Both the position numbers and the translations under genes were made by a program. Positions 10,320 to 23,134 of a stretch of DNA of 64,000 nt are shown here, in pieces (positions within the stretch are counted from its first letter, which is position 1; the number at the start of each line of letters is the position of its first letter). Under the pieces are notes generated by a model. That model had not been told where the DNA came from, made no database searches, and was given only the letters and a program-made list of their open reading frames with translations. This DNA is from Chimonanthus salicifolius (taxonomy: Eukaryota > Streptophyta > Magnoliopsida > Laurales > Calycanthaceae), in assembly GCA_013350335.1 (NCBI GenBank), contig CM023540.1:2232001-2296000 (forward strand), in the 5' to 3' direction.

Positions 10320-10556
10320 ATGCCTCCTCGTTCTGTTAGGAGAGAAGAATTATTGCGTGATCTCAGACGTCGTGAAAATCAGCTTAGAAGATTAGAAAAT
10401 GCTATCTGACAAATAGACGAAAATATAGCTGCAAGAAGATATCTTGTTATCCGCATACATACTATTAGGAGATCTACATTAGTATCCTTGTGTAATCGTG
10501 TAAATGAATATTGTAACCTTTTGAATGAAGAATTAGAATTATTATCTCGGGTTTAA
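10320..10556 (+). pseudogene. V2 ORF B (one nonsense codon)
   Basis: The full 79-codon frame MPPRSVRREELLRD... is present, but an in-frame TGA at 10407-10409 replaces an Arg codon (CGA in other copies). Otherwise it matches the intact V5 copy. The 247-bp spacer that follows, to the polyprotein ATG at 10804, has no ORF I recognise. Confidence 0.8.
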
Positions 10557-10803
10557 TTCTTTGCCAAGACCTTTTAATAGCAAGATGAATTAAATCTATT
10601 ATCTAGGATCTGAATTTTTTTAACCTAGTTGACTTATCCAATTCTCTTTAAAGCTTTAATTTTCCTTTTTATTCTCCACTTTTGTGCCTCGTTTATTTTT
10701 CAAAAAGTGTGGTCGCGTTGTAGGTCCCACTTCTGGCCGCGATCAAGCATTAAGGGCTGTAAATCGTTGACAGAACTTTTTCTGCTTTTAACGAGCCACT
10801 CAA

Positions 10804-12099
10804 ATGGAAAATGCTAAGGGAAAAACAAAACTTTTTAAGAATTGGTTTAAGTCATTTCAGCATCTTTCTAATGGGTCTACATCATCTTCCTCATCTTACC
10901 AATCTGCTTTGTCCACCTTTCCTCATCCCAGTATAGCTAAAGAAAATCCAGAAAAAATAAAAAATTCTGAAGAAAAGGTGTATGAAAACTTTAACCAAGC
11001 CATATCCAATTGGAAAATGCCAGCGTTACCTGCAACAGAAATATATAGTAATGGCACATTTGAAGAGCAAAATGATTACCACATCAAAACTGTTGAAAAA
11101 ACTGTCTCCCTCTCTAGAGGAAAACAGACAATTAGAATTCTTGAAAGAAGAATTATTGAACAAATCAGAACCAAAGACAACTACTTACACATAGGATTAA
11201 TTCAAGTAGGAATCAAACCTTTGTTCCGATTGGGATTAAATGTTTCTGTATGTGCTTATGTGCGAGATCAGAGACAAGATGAGTTTGATGATTCTCTGTA
11301 TGCCATGATTGAATCAAGTGTCTGCCATGGACCTGTTTATTTTAATTGTTTCCAAAATATCACGGTAGATGCTCATGATGACGATGTTCTTGACTGTGCA
11401 ACTATTGGATTCCAAAGTAAAGATTTAAAGATGAGTCCAAGAAGTAAACCTTTTGCTATAGTTTATCGTGTGTTTTATGAATCCATGATATCTATCTTCC
11501 CCATGATAGCCTATAGAGACAAGGTTGACAAAGAAAAAACCATGGTCCTCATGGAAACAAACTTTAATAATAATGTGTTTATCCCAAAAGTTATCAGCTA
11601 GGAAGAAGTTGTTCTCCCTGGAAATTGGCAAATAGAAGACGTCACCCCAAAAGTAAATGAAATAACAGATGATTTGCAAAGTACAGTTAAATTACCAAAT
11701 GGAAATGTTGAAGTTAACTTCAGAAGAAAAATGGATAAAGCTAGAAGAAGCTTTGCCAGTTACACAGAAGGAAGAAAAAGTTTTAGATTAGAAGAAATAG
11801 ATGATGACCAAAAAAGTAGTGAAAAGGAAGAAATGGATCAAAAGGTTTTCAAAAATAAAGAAAGTGGAATTGAACACCTTGTGTACAAAAGAACCTCGTC
11901 AGAAAGAACCTACAACCCTAGTGAGAATGATTTCCTCCATGGAGTCATAAGAATGGTGAGTATCCAAAAGCCTGAGGAAGAACCTGTCAAAAAATTTGAA
12001 ATAGATAAGCCATATCTAAGAGAAAATCTGAAAAATCACCCTTTGAAAGAATGGTTCTTCAAAAAATTTAACCTAGAAGAAAAAGAAAAAGAAAAATGA
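10804..12099 (+). pseudogene. V2 polyprotein: movement protein region
   Basis: The polyprotein ATG is at 10804. The open frame of 265 codons ends at TAG 11599-11601, where other copies have Trp; the same frame then continues to 12099. A Ser-rich N-terminus precedes a 30K-type movement-protein core, roughly codons 75-240, marked by HIGLIQVGIKPLFRLGLN and CHGPVYFNCF. In Caulimoviridae this protein forms tubules through plasmodesmata for cell-to-cell spread. It is followed by an acidic, Lys-rich linker. This is one of the best-preserved movement-protein regions in the window. Confidence 0.85.
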
Positions 12100-13737
12100 G
12101 AGAATTATGATATTACCAAATGGAAGAAGAAGAAAGAAATATACCTTTCTTTGATTGGTTTATGGAATACTTTAAGAAAGGGAAAATCAAAGAAGAAGAA
12201 ACCCAAAGTCCAAACACATAAGAGTTATAGGAAGAACGTCTAGGACATGGAAAGACGTTGAAGGAAAAGAAATCCAAAAATCTCACCTCCATGGAAAAAA
12301 CTTGATATTTCTGCATCAAAAGAAAATAAGAATTATGATATGCCTATCAAAGATGGGTCTATATTTGAATAAAAAATCGAAATAAATGGTATTGACATAG
12401 CAAGGAGCCTTGGAGATATAATTGAACAAAATAATTACGCTAATCTATCCTTATTAACCATTGGAGAACAAACGGATAGGATAGAAAGAACAATTAGAAC
12501 AAAACCAGAATTAAATAAAGGGAAAGAATAAAGTTCAGAAGAAATCCCTACAAATGCGATATATGTTCCTAGAAAATTGCCAACAGGAATTATTTTGCAA
12601 GAAGGACCATTTAAAATGACAGATGAAATGCAAAAAGAATTAACTACTAGAATGGAAAGTCTCAATTTTGGGGGAAAAGGATTTAGCATCCTCAGAGTCA
12701 CTGCGTCAGAAAACTTGCTAATAAACCGTTTAAAGAAATGGAATCCCCAAGTAGAACTGCCTACAATAAAGAATTATTATTACAGACCAACTCCTGTAGA
12801 TCTGCAAATTGAAAAAGCCCCATATACGTTTACTCATGACCTATCATATTCGGGAAATTCCTTATATGAATGGAATTTAGATGGATTAACCAAATATCAA
12901 ATAATCCAAATGGTCCATAGTATGTTGATATATTCTAATGCTTGTGAAGTTAGGGGAAACACTCCAAGAAACATCTTTCTCATGATAACCACCTCTTTCA
13001 ATAGGATATTAAGAGGATGGTGGAATTATGGATTATCTGGAGCCCAAAGACTTGAAATTGAAATTGCTGTCAAATTAGATGAATATGAAAAAATGATATA
13101 TAGAGATAAAATCACAGGAAATTTAGTAGATCCCAATATCAAACTTGAAGCAAGCACTAGTCAAGTCCCTGAAAATTATGAAACACAATCCGATTGTGTC
13201 AGTGTCCTACTTTTATGCATCCTCAATGAATTCACTGGAGGAATTGTTCTAATTAAGGAGAAAAATCGGCAGCAATTACATTGTCTTAGATGTAGAACCT
13301 TAGGAGAATTTCGTTGGTATAAAGACGTATTTTTATCAAAGGTATACCAACTGAATGATTGTAATTCTGATATTTGGAAAGAAAGGTTCATATCTGGATT
13401 ACCACCCTTGTTTGCTGAAAAGGTACGTAACTCCTTGAGAGAAGAAATGCATGGTACTATTAATTACAGCATGTTGACATTCGGAGGAATTATATAAAGG
13501 ATTAATAAGGTCGGCATTTCGCTCTGCACTGACTTAAGGATTAGTACACAAGCTGAAAAAATGAGAACATACGCTGGAGACAGAGAATTAGGAGATTTCT
13601 GCTTCCAATTTGTTTGGACCAAACACTAGAATCAAAAAGAAAACCTTCGCGTTCTAGATTTATCCCCGAATGAAGAAATAAAATGATGAAGAAGTACAAA
13701 TATAGCAGATCCAAGAGTCAATTCTCAAAGAAAAATT
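12100..13737 (+). pseudogene. V2 polyprotein: coat protein region
   Basis: After a frameshift near 12090, a Lys-rich segment leads to a 306-codon open stretch (12577-13497). This holds the coat protein core: SMLIYSNACEVRG, GWWNYGLSGAQRLE, CVSVLLLCILNEF, then IWKERFISGLPPLFAEKV, a pattern typical of caulimovirid capsid regions. Stops lie at about 12529 (Glu to TAA) and 13495. Further small deletions at 13500-13680 break the basic C-terminal part. Confidence 0.82.
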
Positions 13738-14590
13738 ATGATACTCCTTTTATTCAAAAGAAAATCTAAAAAAATCCTAAAAGAGAAAACCCAACTGGAA
13801 AAATACCTACTTGCTATACTTGAGGAAAAAAGGGACATTATTCAAACAAATGTTTCAAAAAGGAAAAAATATCCTGAAAAGAAACTTGAAAGGATTACTA
13901 AAGAAGATGATGAAGAAATTTCTAATAAAGAAGAATCTGAATTAAGTTCCCAAGAAGATTATGAATCTGGTTCCTCAACTGATGAATCTAGTTTTGAAGA
14001 AAATATTCCTAATCTTCAACTCATTAAACAATTTCAAGCATGTACATGTAATTCTGATAATGATGGTACTGAGGAAGAATGGTCATTACCCTCTGATGAG
14101 GATCTTGGTATTCATATTCGTGTCCTTCCTGCCCCTCAAAATTGTTCCTTAAAATGATTGATAATATCCCTGATCCAAAGAAAAGGGTTCAATTTTTAAA
14201 TCAAATTTCAAAATTGGGAGGGGAAGAAGAAGGAGAGAGTTCACAACCCAAAAATGATGAATCTCCATATTACCCAAAAAAGACAAAAGAAACATTTCAT
14301 ACGCCAACTTATTCCTTAATAGACCTCATGGATAGAGCTAAAAAAATTCATACTATAAACAAACCATTAACTCTTGGAGATCTACAAAGAGAACTAAATG
14401 ACTAAAAAAGAGAGATCAGAGAGTTAAGATTAGAATTAACCAAAAGGCAAAATGAGCTTGATGAAAGAGTCACCTTACTAGAAAATGATGGTGCTTTTAG
14501 AGAATACAATGAAGAAAAATTTGTCCAAAGAATTAAAGGAGAAATTAGGAGAGTCTCTACTGGAGTTATCCCTACTAAATGCATCTATCA
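13738..14590 (+). pseudogene. V2 polyprotein: zinc knuckle and coiled-coil linker
   Basis: A basic tract leads into the CCHC knuckle, but the second Cys codon is TGA (13821-13823), so the RNA-binding motif is lost. An acidic Ser/Glu/Asp-rich stretch follows (13900-14100), then a helical Lys/Glu/Leu-rich linker up to the protease. Frameshifts divide it into 139- and 87-codon pieces. Confidence 0.8.
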
Positions 14591-15100
14591 ACAGTGGAGA
14601 GTCCAGGTGAAAATAAAAATAATTTTTTTTGATAAATATGTTAATGCCATTATTGACACTGGAGCAGATTTAAATGTCATTAGATTGGGAATCGTCCTTA
14701 TTGAATTTACAAGTGAGTCAAAACAATTTGTATCTGCTGCCAATGGAACAAGTATTTCCATAGAAAGAAAAATTCCAAATGTTCATGTTTGCTTCCAATG
14801 AGTCTGTGTTACTTCACCCTTTATTATTTCAGAAGATATTGTTGATGATGTACTTCTTGGATCCCCATTTATTCTTTTAATCCAACCTTTTTCAGTAAAT
14901 ACTAAGGGAATCTCTACAAATATCAAAGGCATAAATGTATATCTTGATTTCATAGATAATCCCTGTGAAACAAAAATCCAAAAGATAAACCAAATCATAG
15001 CCACCAAAGAGAATTATGTAAATGGACTAAAAGGTGAAATAAAAATTGCCCAAATTACAAAAAATTTGGAGAAAGAAGAGTTTAAAGAAAAATAAAAAAT
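14591..15100 (+). pseudogene. V2 polyprotein: aspartic protease
   Basis: Retroviral-type aspartic protease that would release mature proteins from the polyprotein. The active-site motif DTGADLNVI is intact (Asp codon 14655-14657) with flanking hydrophobic residues. The frame breaks at TGA 14799-14801, where other copies have GGA (Gly), and again near 15090. The domain spans about 150 codons to the start of the RT. Confidence 0.82.
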
Positions 15101-16493
15101 CTCACAGTGCAATTTGAAAATGAGTCTTGTTCTGAATTGCCCCCTGCATTCTGGAATAGAAAGAGGCATATTGTAAGTCTACCATACATTAAAGGGTTTG
15201 ATGAAAAGGATATTCCTACAAAAGCCCGTCCATCCCAAATGGATGCAAAACATTTAAAACTTTGTCAAGAAGAACTAAGTGATTTATTAAAAAAGGGATT
15301 GATCTTGGAGCTGTACGGCATTCTATGTTGAAAAAGCCGCTGAAATTGAAAGAGGAGTTCCAAGATTGGTTATCAATTATAAGCCTCTAAACAAAGTATT
15401 GCAATCTATTAGGTATCCCCTGCCTAATACGTAAGACTTGCTTAACAGGCTAAACAATGCCAAAATATTTTCAAAATTCGACTTAAAATCAGGATTTTGG
15501 CAGATTCAGATAAAGAAGAAGATAGATATAAAACTGCATTTACAGTCCCCATGGGACATTATGAATGGAATGTTATGCCATTTGAATTAAAAAATGCCCC
15601 ATCTGAATTTCAAAATATCATGAATAATATCTTTTCATCCTACACCTAGTTTACCATTGTTTACATTGATGACATTCTTATCTTTTCAGAATCAGTGGAT
15701 CAACATTGGAAACATTTGAATATATTCAAAAGAATTACAAAAGAAAATGGTCTAGTCTTGTCCAAAAGGAAAATGAATTTGTTCCGATAGAAAATCAGAT
15801 TCTTAGGATTTGAAATAGAAGACAGAAAAATTACTCCTACCAACAGAGTAATTCAATTTGCTGATAAGTTCCCAGATGAAATCAAGACAAAAATATGTTA
15901 CAAAGATTTCTTAGATGTTTAAATAATGTAGCCTTCTTCTATCAAGACTTGGCAAAAGATAGAAAACTTCTCCAAGATAGATTAAAGAAAAATCCTAAAG
16001 AATGACCTCCAACCATACCAACGCTGTAGAAAGGATTAAAGAAAGAGTTAAAAAACTTCCTTGCAGATGTTTATCTGATCCAGAAGCCTTCAAAATAGTA
16101 CAAACAGATGCTTCTGACATCAGTTATGGAGGAATCCTCTTACAACAAAAGGATTCAAAAGAAGAATTAATAAGATTCAATTCTGGTCTTCGGAATGAAG
16201 CCTAAAAGAAATATTCAACCATCAAAAAGGAAGTTCTTGCCATTGTTCTCTCTGTAACAAAATTCCAAAATGATTTATTAAACAAAGAATTTCTCATCAG
16301 AGTAGACGCCAATGCTGCAAAAGAAATTCTAGAAAAGGATGTGAAAAATCTTGTTTCAAAACAAATATTTGCCAGATGGCAAGCCATTTTATCCGTCTTT
16401 GAGTTCAAGATTGAATTTATCAATGGAAATTCTAATTCTCTCCCTGATTTTCTTACTAGAGAATTTCTTCGGGGAAGACAAAATGGCAAGTAG
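15101..16493 (+). pseudogene. V2 polyprotein: reverse transcriptase and RNase H
   Basis: RT N-terminus (KARPSQMD, then a 20-30-bp deletion near 15303), palm core with FKFDLKSGFW-type motif, and catalytic YIDD at 15662-15673. RNase H has TDAS at 16104-16115. Nonsense codons include TAG 15647-15649 (Gln) and TAA 16203-16205 (Gln), both also found in V4. The frame should end at TAG 16491-16493, overlapping the start of the 3' ORF. Inactive. Confidence 0.88.
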
Positions 16494-17510
16494 TTCTTCT
16501 CCTTTCATCCAGAAGAAAGGAAATGAGAAATTGGCAGAATAAGAAGAAAGCAAGAAGGGTTTTACTCCAAGAAAAGACCCAAGTCAATCAGAATTATATC
16601 TTTACACTGGTAACAAAATTCTTTTTACTTCAGATTGTCTTATGGAAGAAAGATCTATTGAAGATAATGTATATTTTCTCTTTGGAAAGGGACTTCATTA
16701 TTATTCCCCGGACAAGAGAAAAACTCGTGAATGGCATCTCAATATTTTACATCAGACGAAAAGTGTCCTCATCTTCCACAACAAAAATACAAATGGTATC
16801 ATCACCTATTCAAAGTTCACTATTCTTAAAATCCTCACTGGGGAAGATTGGGATGGTCCTCTTTACATGACAAGACCAGTCCAGCTCTATAATTCGACTG
16901 AGTTCTTTAATTATTGGGATTATATTGACGCATGGAAATTTGCGTTAATGTGGCAAAATCGTCAGTACAGTCATTCTTGGTTTATTAGATTCAAAGAAGA
17001 AAGTCTTGATGTCACTCCTATTCACCACAATTTCCCATCTTGGTTTCTCTTCACTTGGTGTCTCATTTTGGTGCTTCCCAGAAAATCCTTCTTGATAATT
17101 TTCGTTATCTATTTATTAAATTTGGCCAAGTTGAAGAAACAGCCTCTTGTGATATGATTAATGTTCTTCGTTTCTTTGCGAAGTTCCATATTCCATACAT
17201 TCTCCAATGGAAATTTGAGGTCAAAAAAGATTTATATGCTCACACTTGTGTTTTTCAAACTATGTACCAAAAATGGTGGCCTAAAATCGAGAATGATACT
17301 TATGAGAGAATTTTGAATCAAATCTTTCCTCCTGAAAAGACTAATGATCCTCTTTCAGATGAAAAGTCTTTTGAGAATGAAACGATCATGGCTGATCTCT
17401 TAGCCAAGAAAATTGCTAAAGAAATTGCTCGTGAAAATCCCCTGATCCTATGGATATGTCCGTTGACTCTGTTAATTTTGAAGAAAAGATTAAACAGATT
17501 TTAGAAGAAT
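16483..17510 (+). pseudogene. V2 3' ORF, truncated
   Basis: ATG 16483 overlaps the polyprotein stop by 11 nt. TAA at 16540-16542 stops it after 19 codons (shared with V4). The same frame reopens to 17157; a 1-nt loss near 17060 then shifts it. Visible features are a Tyr/Trp-rich central part (FNYWDYIDAWKFALMW) and an acidic Lys/Glu C-terminal part. It ends at 17510, joined tail-to-tail to V3. By position it could be an inclusion-body/transactivator counterpart; no motif proves this. Confidence 0.75.
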
Positions 17511-18210
17511 AGACCATTTTCTTTTATAATTCTTTTGAATATATTCAAATGTTTCCAATGTTGATCCACTGATTCTGAAAAGATAGGAATGTCATCTATG
17601 TAAACAATGGTAAACTGGGTGTAAGATGAAAAGATATTATTCGTGATATTTTGAAATTCAGATGGGGCATAACATTCCATTCATAATGTCCCATAGGGAC
17701 TGCAAATGCAGTTTTATATCTATCCTCTTATTTTATCTGAATTTACCAAAATCCTAATTTTAAGTCGAACTTTGAAAATGTTTTGACATTGTTTAGCCTG
17801 TTAAGCAAGTCTTGCATATTAGGCAGGGGATACCTAATTAGATTGCAATACTTTGTTTAAAGGCTTATAATTGATAACCAATCTTGGAACTCCTCTTTCT
17901 ATTTCAGTAGCCTTTTAGACATAGAATGCCGTACAGCTCTAAGAGGATTTGTTTTTTCTGATCAATCCCTTTTTTAATAAATCACTTATTACTTCTTGAC
18001 AAAGTTTTAAATGTTTTGCATCCATTTGGGATGGACGGGCTTTTGTAGGAATATCCTTTTCATCAAACCCTTTAATGTATGGTAGACTTACAATATGCCT
18101 CTTTCTATTCCAGAATGCAAAGGGCAATTCAGAGCAGCATGCATTTTCAAATTGCTCTGTGAGATTTTTTATCTTTTCTTTAAACTCTTCTTTCTCCAAA
18201 ATTTTTGTAA
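17511..18210 (-). pseudogene. V3 polyprotein: RT, truncated
   Basis: The RT N-terminal part (18199-17939) and palm core run on the minus strand. YIDD lies at 17591-17602. The copy ends at 17511, shortly after the palm, so thumb, RNase H and 3' ORF are missing. Frameshifts occur around 17700-17760 and 17860-17940. Confidence 0.82.
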
Positions 18211-18680
18211 TTTGGGCATTTTTTATTTCACTTTTTAGTCCATTTACATAATTTTCTTTGGTGGCTATGATTTGGTTTATCTTTTGGATCTTTGTTTCAC
18301 AGGGATCATCTATGAAATCAAGATTTACATCTATGCCTTTGATATTTGTAGAGATTCCCTTAGTGTTTACTGAAAAAGGTTGGATTAAAAGGATAAACGG
18401 GGATCCAAGGAGTACCTCATTAACAGTATCTTCTGAAATAATAAAGGGTGAAGTAACACAGACTCCTTGGAAGCAAACATGAACATTTGGAATTTTTCTT
18501 TCTATGGAAATACTTGTTCCATTGGCAGCAGATACAAATTGTTTTCACTCACTTGTAAATTCAATAGGGACGATTCCCAATCTAATGACATTTAAATCTG
18601 CTCCAGTGTCAATAATGGCATTAACAATTTCTCAAAATTTTTTATTTTTATTTTCACCTGGACTCTCCACTGTTGATAGA
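18211..18680 (-). pseudogene. V3 polyprotein: aspartic protease
   Basis: DTGAD is intact (Asp codon complement of 18608-18610). The frame is disrupted just before it near 18630 and again in the Ser/Gln region at about 18540. The remaining segment up to the RT is open only in short stretches. Confidence 0.78.
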
Positions 18681-19650
18681 TGCATTTCGTAGGAATTACT
18701 CCAGTAGAAACTCTGCTAATTTCTCCTTTAATTCTTTGGACAAATTTTTTTCATTATATTCTCCATAAGCACCATCATTTTCTAGTAAAGTGACTCTTTC
18801 ATCAAGCTCATTTTGCCTTTTGGTTAACTCTAATCTTAATTCTCTGATTTCTCTTTTTTGGTCATTTAATTCTCTTTGTAGATCTCCTAGAGTTAATGGT
18901 TTGTTTATAGTATGGATTTTTTCAGCTCTATCCATGAGGTCTATTAAGGAATAAGTTGGCGTATGAAATGTTTCTTTTGTCTTTTTTGGGTAATATGGAG
19001 ATTCATCATTTTTGTGTTGTGACCTCTCTCCTTCTTCTTCCCCTCCCAATTTTGAAATTTGATTTAAAAATTGAACCTTTCTCTCTGGATCAGGGATATT
19101 ATCAATCACTTCAAGGAGCAATTTTTGATGGGCAGTAAGGACATGAATATGAATACCAAGATCTCATCAGAGGGTAATGACCATTCTTCCTCGGTACCAT
19201 CATTATCAGAATTACATGTACATGCTTGAAATTGTTTAATGAGTTGAAGATGAGGAACATTTTCTTCAACACTAGATTCATCAGCTGATGAGCTAGACTC
19301 ATGTTGTTCTTGGGAATTTAATTCAGAGTCTTCTCTATCAGAAATTTCTTCATCATCCTCTTTAGCAATCTTTCTAAGTTTCTTCTTAGGATATTTTTCC
19401 TTTTAACATTTGTTTGAATAATGACCCTTTTTTCCACATGTATAGCAAGTAGGTATTTTTCCAGTTGGGTTTTCTCTTTTAGGATATTTTTTAGATTTTC
19501 TTTTGAATAAAGGAGTATCATAATTTTTCTTTGAGAATTGACTCTTGGATCTGCTATATTTGTATTTCTTCATCATTTTATTTTTTCTTTCGGAGATAAA
19601 TCTAGAACGTGAAGGCTTTCTTTTTGATTCTAGTGTTTGGTCCAAACCAA
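18681..19650 (-). pseudogene. V3 polyprotein: zinc knuckle and linker
   Basis: The knuckle CYTCGKKGHYSNKC is intact at 19406-19447, but a deletion directly after the last Cys puts a stop there. The acidic stretch and a 141-codon coiled-coil linker (19121-18696) follow. The linker frame is open and carries the Lys/Glu heptad-like pattern. Confidence 0.8.
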
Positions 19651-21290
19651 ATTGGAAGCAGAAATCTCATAATTCTCTGTCTCCAGCGTATTTTCTCATT
19701 TTTTCAGCTTGTTTACTAATCTTTAAGTCAGTGCAGAGCGAAATGCCGACCTTATTAATCCTTTATATAATTCCTCCGAATGTCAGCATGCTGTAATTAA
19801 TAGTACCATGCATTTCTTCTCTCAAGGAGTTACGCACCTTTTCAGCAAACAAGGGTGGTAATCCAGATATGAACCTTTCTTTCCAAATATCAGAATTACA
19901 ATCATTCAGTTGGTATACCTTTGATAAAAATACGTCTTTATACCAACGAAATTCTCCTAAGGTTCTACATCTTAGACGATGTAATTGCTGCTGATTTTTC
20001 TCCTTAATTAGAGCAATTCCTCCAGTGAATTCATTGAGGATGCATAAAAGTAGGACACTGACACAATCAGATTGTGTTTCATAATTTTCAGGGATTTGAC
20101 TAGTGCCTGCTTCAAGTTTGATATTGGGATCTACTAAATTTCCTGTGATTTTATCTCTATATATAATTCTTCCATATTCATCTAGTTTGACAACATTTTC
20201 AATTTCACATCTCTGGGCTCCAGATAATCCATAATTCCACCATCCTCCTAATATCCCGTTGAAAGAGGTGGTTATCATGAGAAAGATGTTTCTCGGAGTG
20301 TTTCCCCTAACTTCACAAGCATTAAAATATATCAGCATACTATGGACCACTTGGATTATTTGATATTCAGTTAATCCATCTAGATTCCATTTATATAAGG
20401 AATTTCCCGAATATGATAGGTCCTGAGTATACGTACATGGGGCTTCTTCAAGTTGCAGATCTACAGGAGTTGGTCTGTAATAATAATTCTTTGTTGTCAG
20501 GCAATTCAGCTGGGGATTCCATTTCTTTAGGCGATTTACTAGCAAATTCTTGCTGCAAAGACTCTAAGGATACTAAATCCTTTTCCTCCAACATTGAGGC
20601 TCTACATTCTAGTAGCTAATTCTTTTTGCATTTCATCTATCATTTTAAACGGTTCTTCTTACAAAATAATTCCTGATGGAATTTTCTAGGAACATATATC
20701 GCATTTGTAGGGATTTCTTCTGAACTTTCTTCTTTTCGTTTACCGAATTCTGGTTTTGCTCTAATTGTTCTTTCTATCCTATCTGTTTGTTCTCCAATGG
20801 TTAATAAGGCTAGATTGGTATAATTATTTTGTTCAATTATATCTCCAAGGCTTTTTGCTACGTCAATACCATTTATTTCAGTTTTTTATTCAAATGTAGA
20901 CCCATCTTTGATAGGCATAGCATAATTCTTAGTTTCTTTTGATGCAGAAATATCAAGTTTTTTCCATGGAGGTGAGATTTTTGGATTTCTTTTCCTTCAA
21001 CGTCTTTCCATGTCCTAGACGTTCTTCCTATAACTCTTATGTGTTTTTTCTTTCTCAAAACCTTCCATTTCTTAAAATATTCCATAAACCAATCAAAGAA
21101 AAGGTATATTTCTTTCTTCTTCTTCCATTTGGTAATACCATAATTCACTCATTTTTTCTTTTTCTTCTAGGTTAAATTTCTTGAAGAACCATTCTTTCAA
21201 AGGGTGATTTTTTAGATTTTCTCTCAGACATGGCTTATCTATTTCATAATTTTTTGACGGGTTCCTCCTTTGGTTTTTGAATACTAATCA
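19651..21290 (-). pseudogene. V3 polyprotein: coat protein region
   Basis: A 260-codon open stretch (20545-19763) holds the coat protein core, with SMLIYFNACEVRG, GGWWNYGLSGAQR and IWKERFISGLPPLF. Upstream (21148-20600) the Lys-rich N-terminal part is broken by several frameshifts. Confidence 0.82.
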
Positions 21291-22426
21291 TTTTTATGAC
21301 TCCACAATGGGGTTGTAGGTTCTTTCTGATGAAGTTCTTTTATATAAAGGGTGTTCAATTCCACTTTCTTTATTTCTAAAAACCTTTTGATCCATTTTTT
21401 CCTTTTCACTACTTTTTTTATCATCATCGACTTCTTCTAGTTTAAAACTTCTTCGTCCTTCTGTGTGGCTGGCAAAGCTTCTTCTAGCCTTTTCCATTTT
21501 TCTTCTAAAATTGACTTCAACATTACCATTTGGTAATTTGACTATGCTTTGTAAATCATCTGTTATTTCATTTACTCTTAGGGTGACGTCTTCTATTTGC
21601 CAATTTCCGTGGAGAACAACTTTTTCCCAGCTGATAACTTTTGGGATAAACACATTATTATTAAAGTTTGTTTCCATGAGGACTGTGGTTTTCTCCTTAT
21701 CGATCTTATCTCTATAGGCTATCATGGGGAAGACTGAGATCATGGATTTATAGAATATCCAATAGACTATAGCAAAAGGTTTACTTCTTGGACTCATCTT
21801 TAATCCTTTACTTTGGAATCCAATGGTTGCACAATCAAGGACATCGTCATCATAAGCATCAACTGCGATGTTTGGGAAACAATTAAAATAAACAGGTCCA
21901 TGACAGAGACTTGATTCAACCATGGCATATAGAGAATTCATCAAACTCGTAATGTCTCTAATCTCACACATAAGCGCATACAAAAACATTTAATCCTAAT
22001 CGAAACAGTGGTTTGATTCCTACCTGAATTAATCCTATGTGTAAGGTAGTTGTATTTGGTCCTGATTTGTTCAATAATTCTTCTTTCAAGGATTTTGATT
22101 GTTTGTTTTCCTCTAGAGAGGGAAACAATTTTCTCAACGGTTTAATTGTGATAATCATTCTGTTCTTCAAATGTGCCATTACTATATATTTCTATTACAG
22201 GCAAGGCTGGCATCTTCCAATTGGATATGGCTTGGTCAAAGTTTTCATACACCTTTTCTTCAGAATTTTTTATTTTTTCTGGATTTTCTTTAGCTGTATT
22301 GGGATGAGGAAAGCTGGACAAAGCTGATTGGTAAGATGAGGAAGAAGGAGTAGACCTATTAGAAGGATGCTGAAATGACTTAAACCAATTCTTAAAAAGT
22401 TTTGTTTTTCCCTTAGAATTTTCCAT
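21291..22426 (-). pseudogene. V3 polyprotein: movement protein region
   Basis: ATG at 22426. 94 codons are open to 22142, then a frameshift, a 71-codon piece, and a 231-codon piece 21989-21294 with the SLCHGPVYFNCF and acidic C-terminal part. The core of the 30K-type domain is split by the frameshift near 21970. Confidence 0.82.
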
Positions 22427-22671
22427 TTGAGTGGCTTGTTAAAAGCAAAAAAAGTTATGTCAACGATTTATAGCCCTTAATGCCTGATCACGGCTAGAAG
22501 TGGGACTTACAACGTGACCACACTTTTTGAAAAATAAACGAGGCACAAAAGTGGAGAATAAGAAGGAAAATAAAAGCTCTAAAGAGAATTGGATAAATCA
22601 ACTAGGTTAAAAAATTCAGATCCTAGATAATAGATTTAATTCATCTTACTATTAAAGGTCTTGCTAAAGAT

Positions 22672-22909
22672 TTAAACCCTAGATAATAATTCTAATTCTT
22701 CATTCAAAATGTTACAATATTCTCTTACACGATTACACAAGGATACTAACATAGATCTCCTAATAGTATGTATGTGGATAACAAGATATCTTCCTGCACC
22801 TATATTTTTCGTCTATTTGTCAGATAAAATTTTCTAATCTTCTAAGTTGATTTTCACGACTTCTGAGATCACGCAATAATTCTTCTCTCCTAACAAAACG
22901 AGGAGGCAT
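22672..22909 (-). pseudogene. V3 ORF B, frameshifted
   Basis: Start at 22909, original stop at 22672-22674. The span is 238 nt, one more than the intact 237, because of an extra T near 22809 in the run after TATATT. The N-terminal half with the Arg/Leu/Glu heptads is normal. Confidence 0.78.
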
Positions 22910-22910
22910 C

Positions 22911-23134
22911 TCAGAAAGCCATTGCTTGTAATTTTGATTCTGTCCTGAATACTTCTAATTGGAACACAGCATAAGCTTGGATTAAAATTATTCTTCATCT
23001 TTCATATCGTTGATGTCGTGGGGTTATTTCTATGAGTGCAGGTGTTGTATTATGTGTTCAAGAGGAATTTCTATTTTTTTCAATGTTAGAACATCATCAA
23101 AATACTTTTTAAGCAAAGCAAGATGATTAGACAT
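22911..23134 (-). pseudogene. V3 ORF A, short form
   Basis: ATG at 23134; the terminal TGA at 22911-22913 is one base before the ORF B start (TGAGATG arrangement). It has the 8-nt shorter form in the middle shared with V4 and V5, which shifts the frame compared with V6. It is preceded by TTTTATAG/AAT, an acceptor-like sequence. Confidence 0.65.

Noticed and set aside
16202..16489. Antisense frames over RNase H (also 30274-30495 and 47267-47746)
   Set aside because: They are mirror readings of the RNase H coding strand, present wherever that domain is present.
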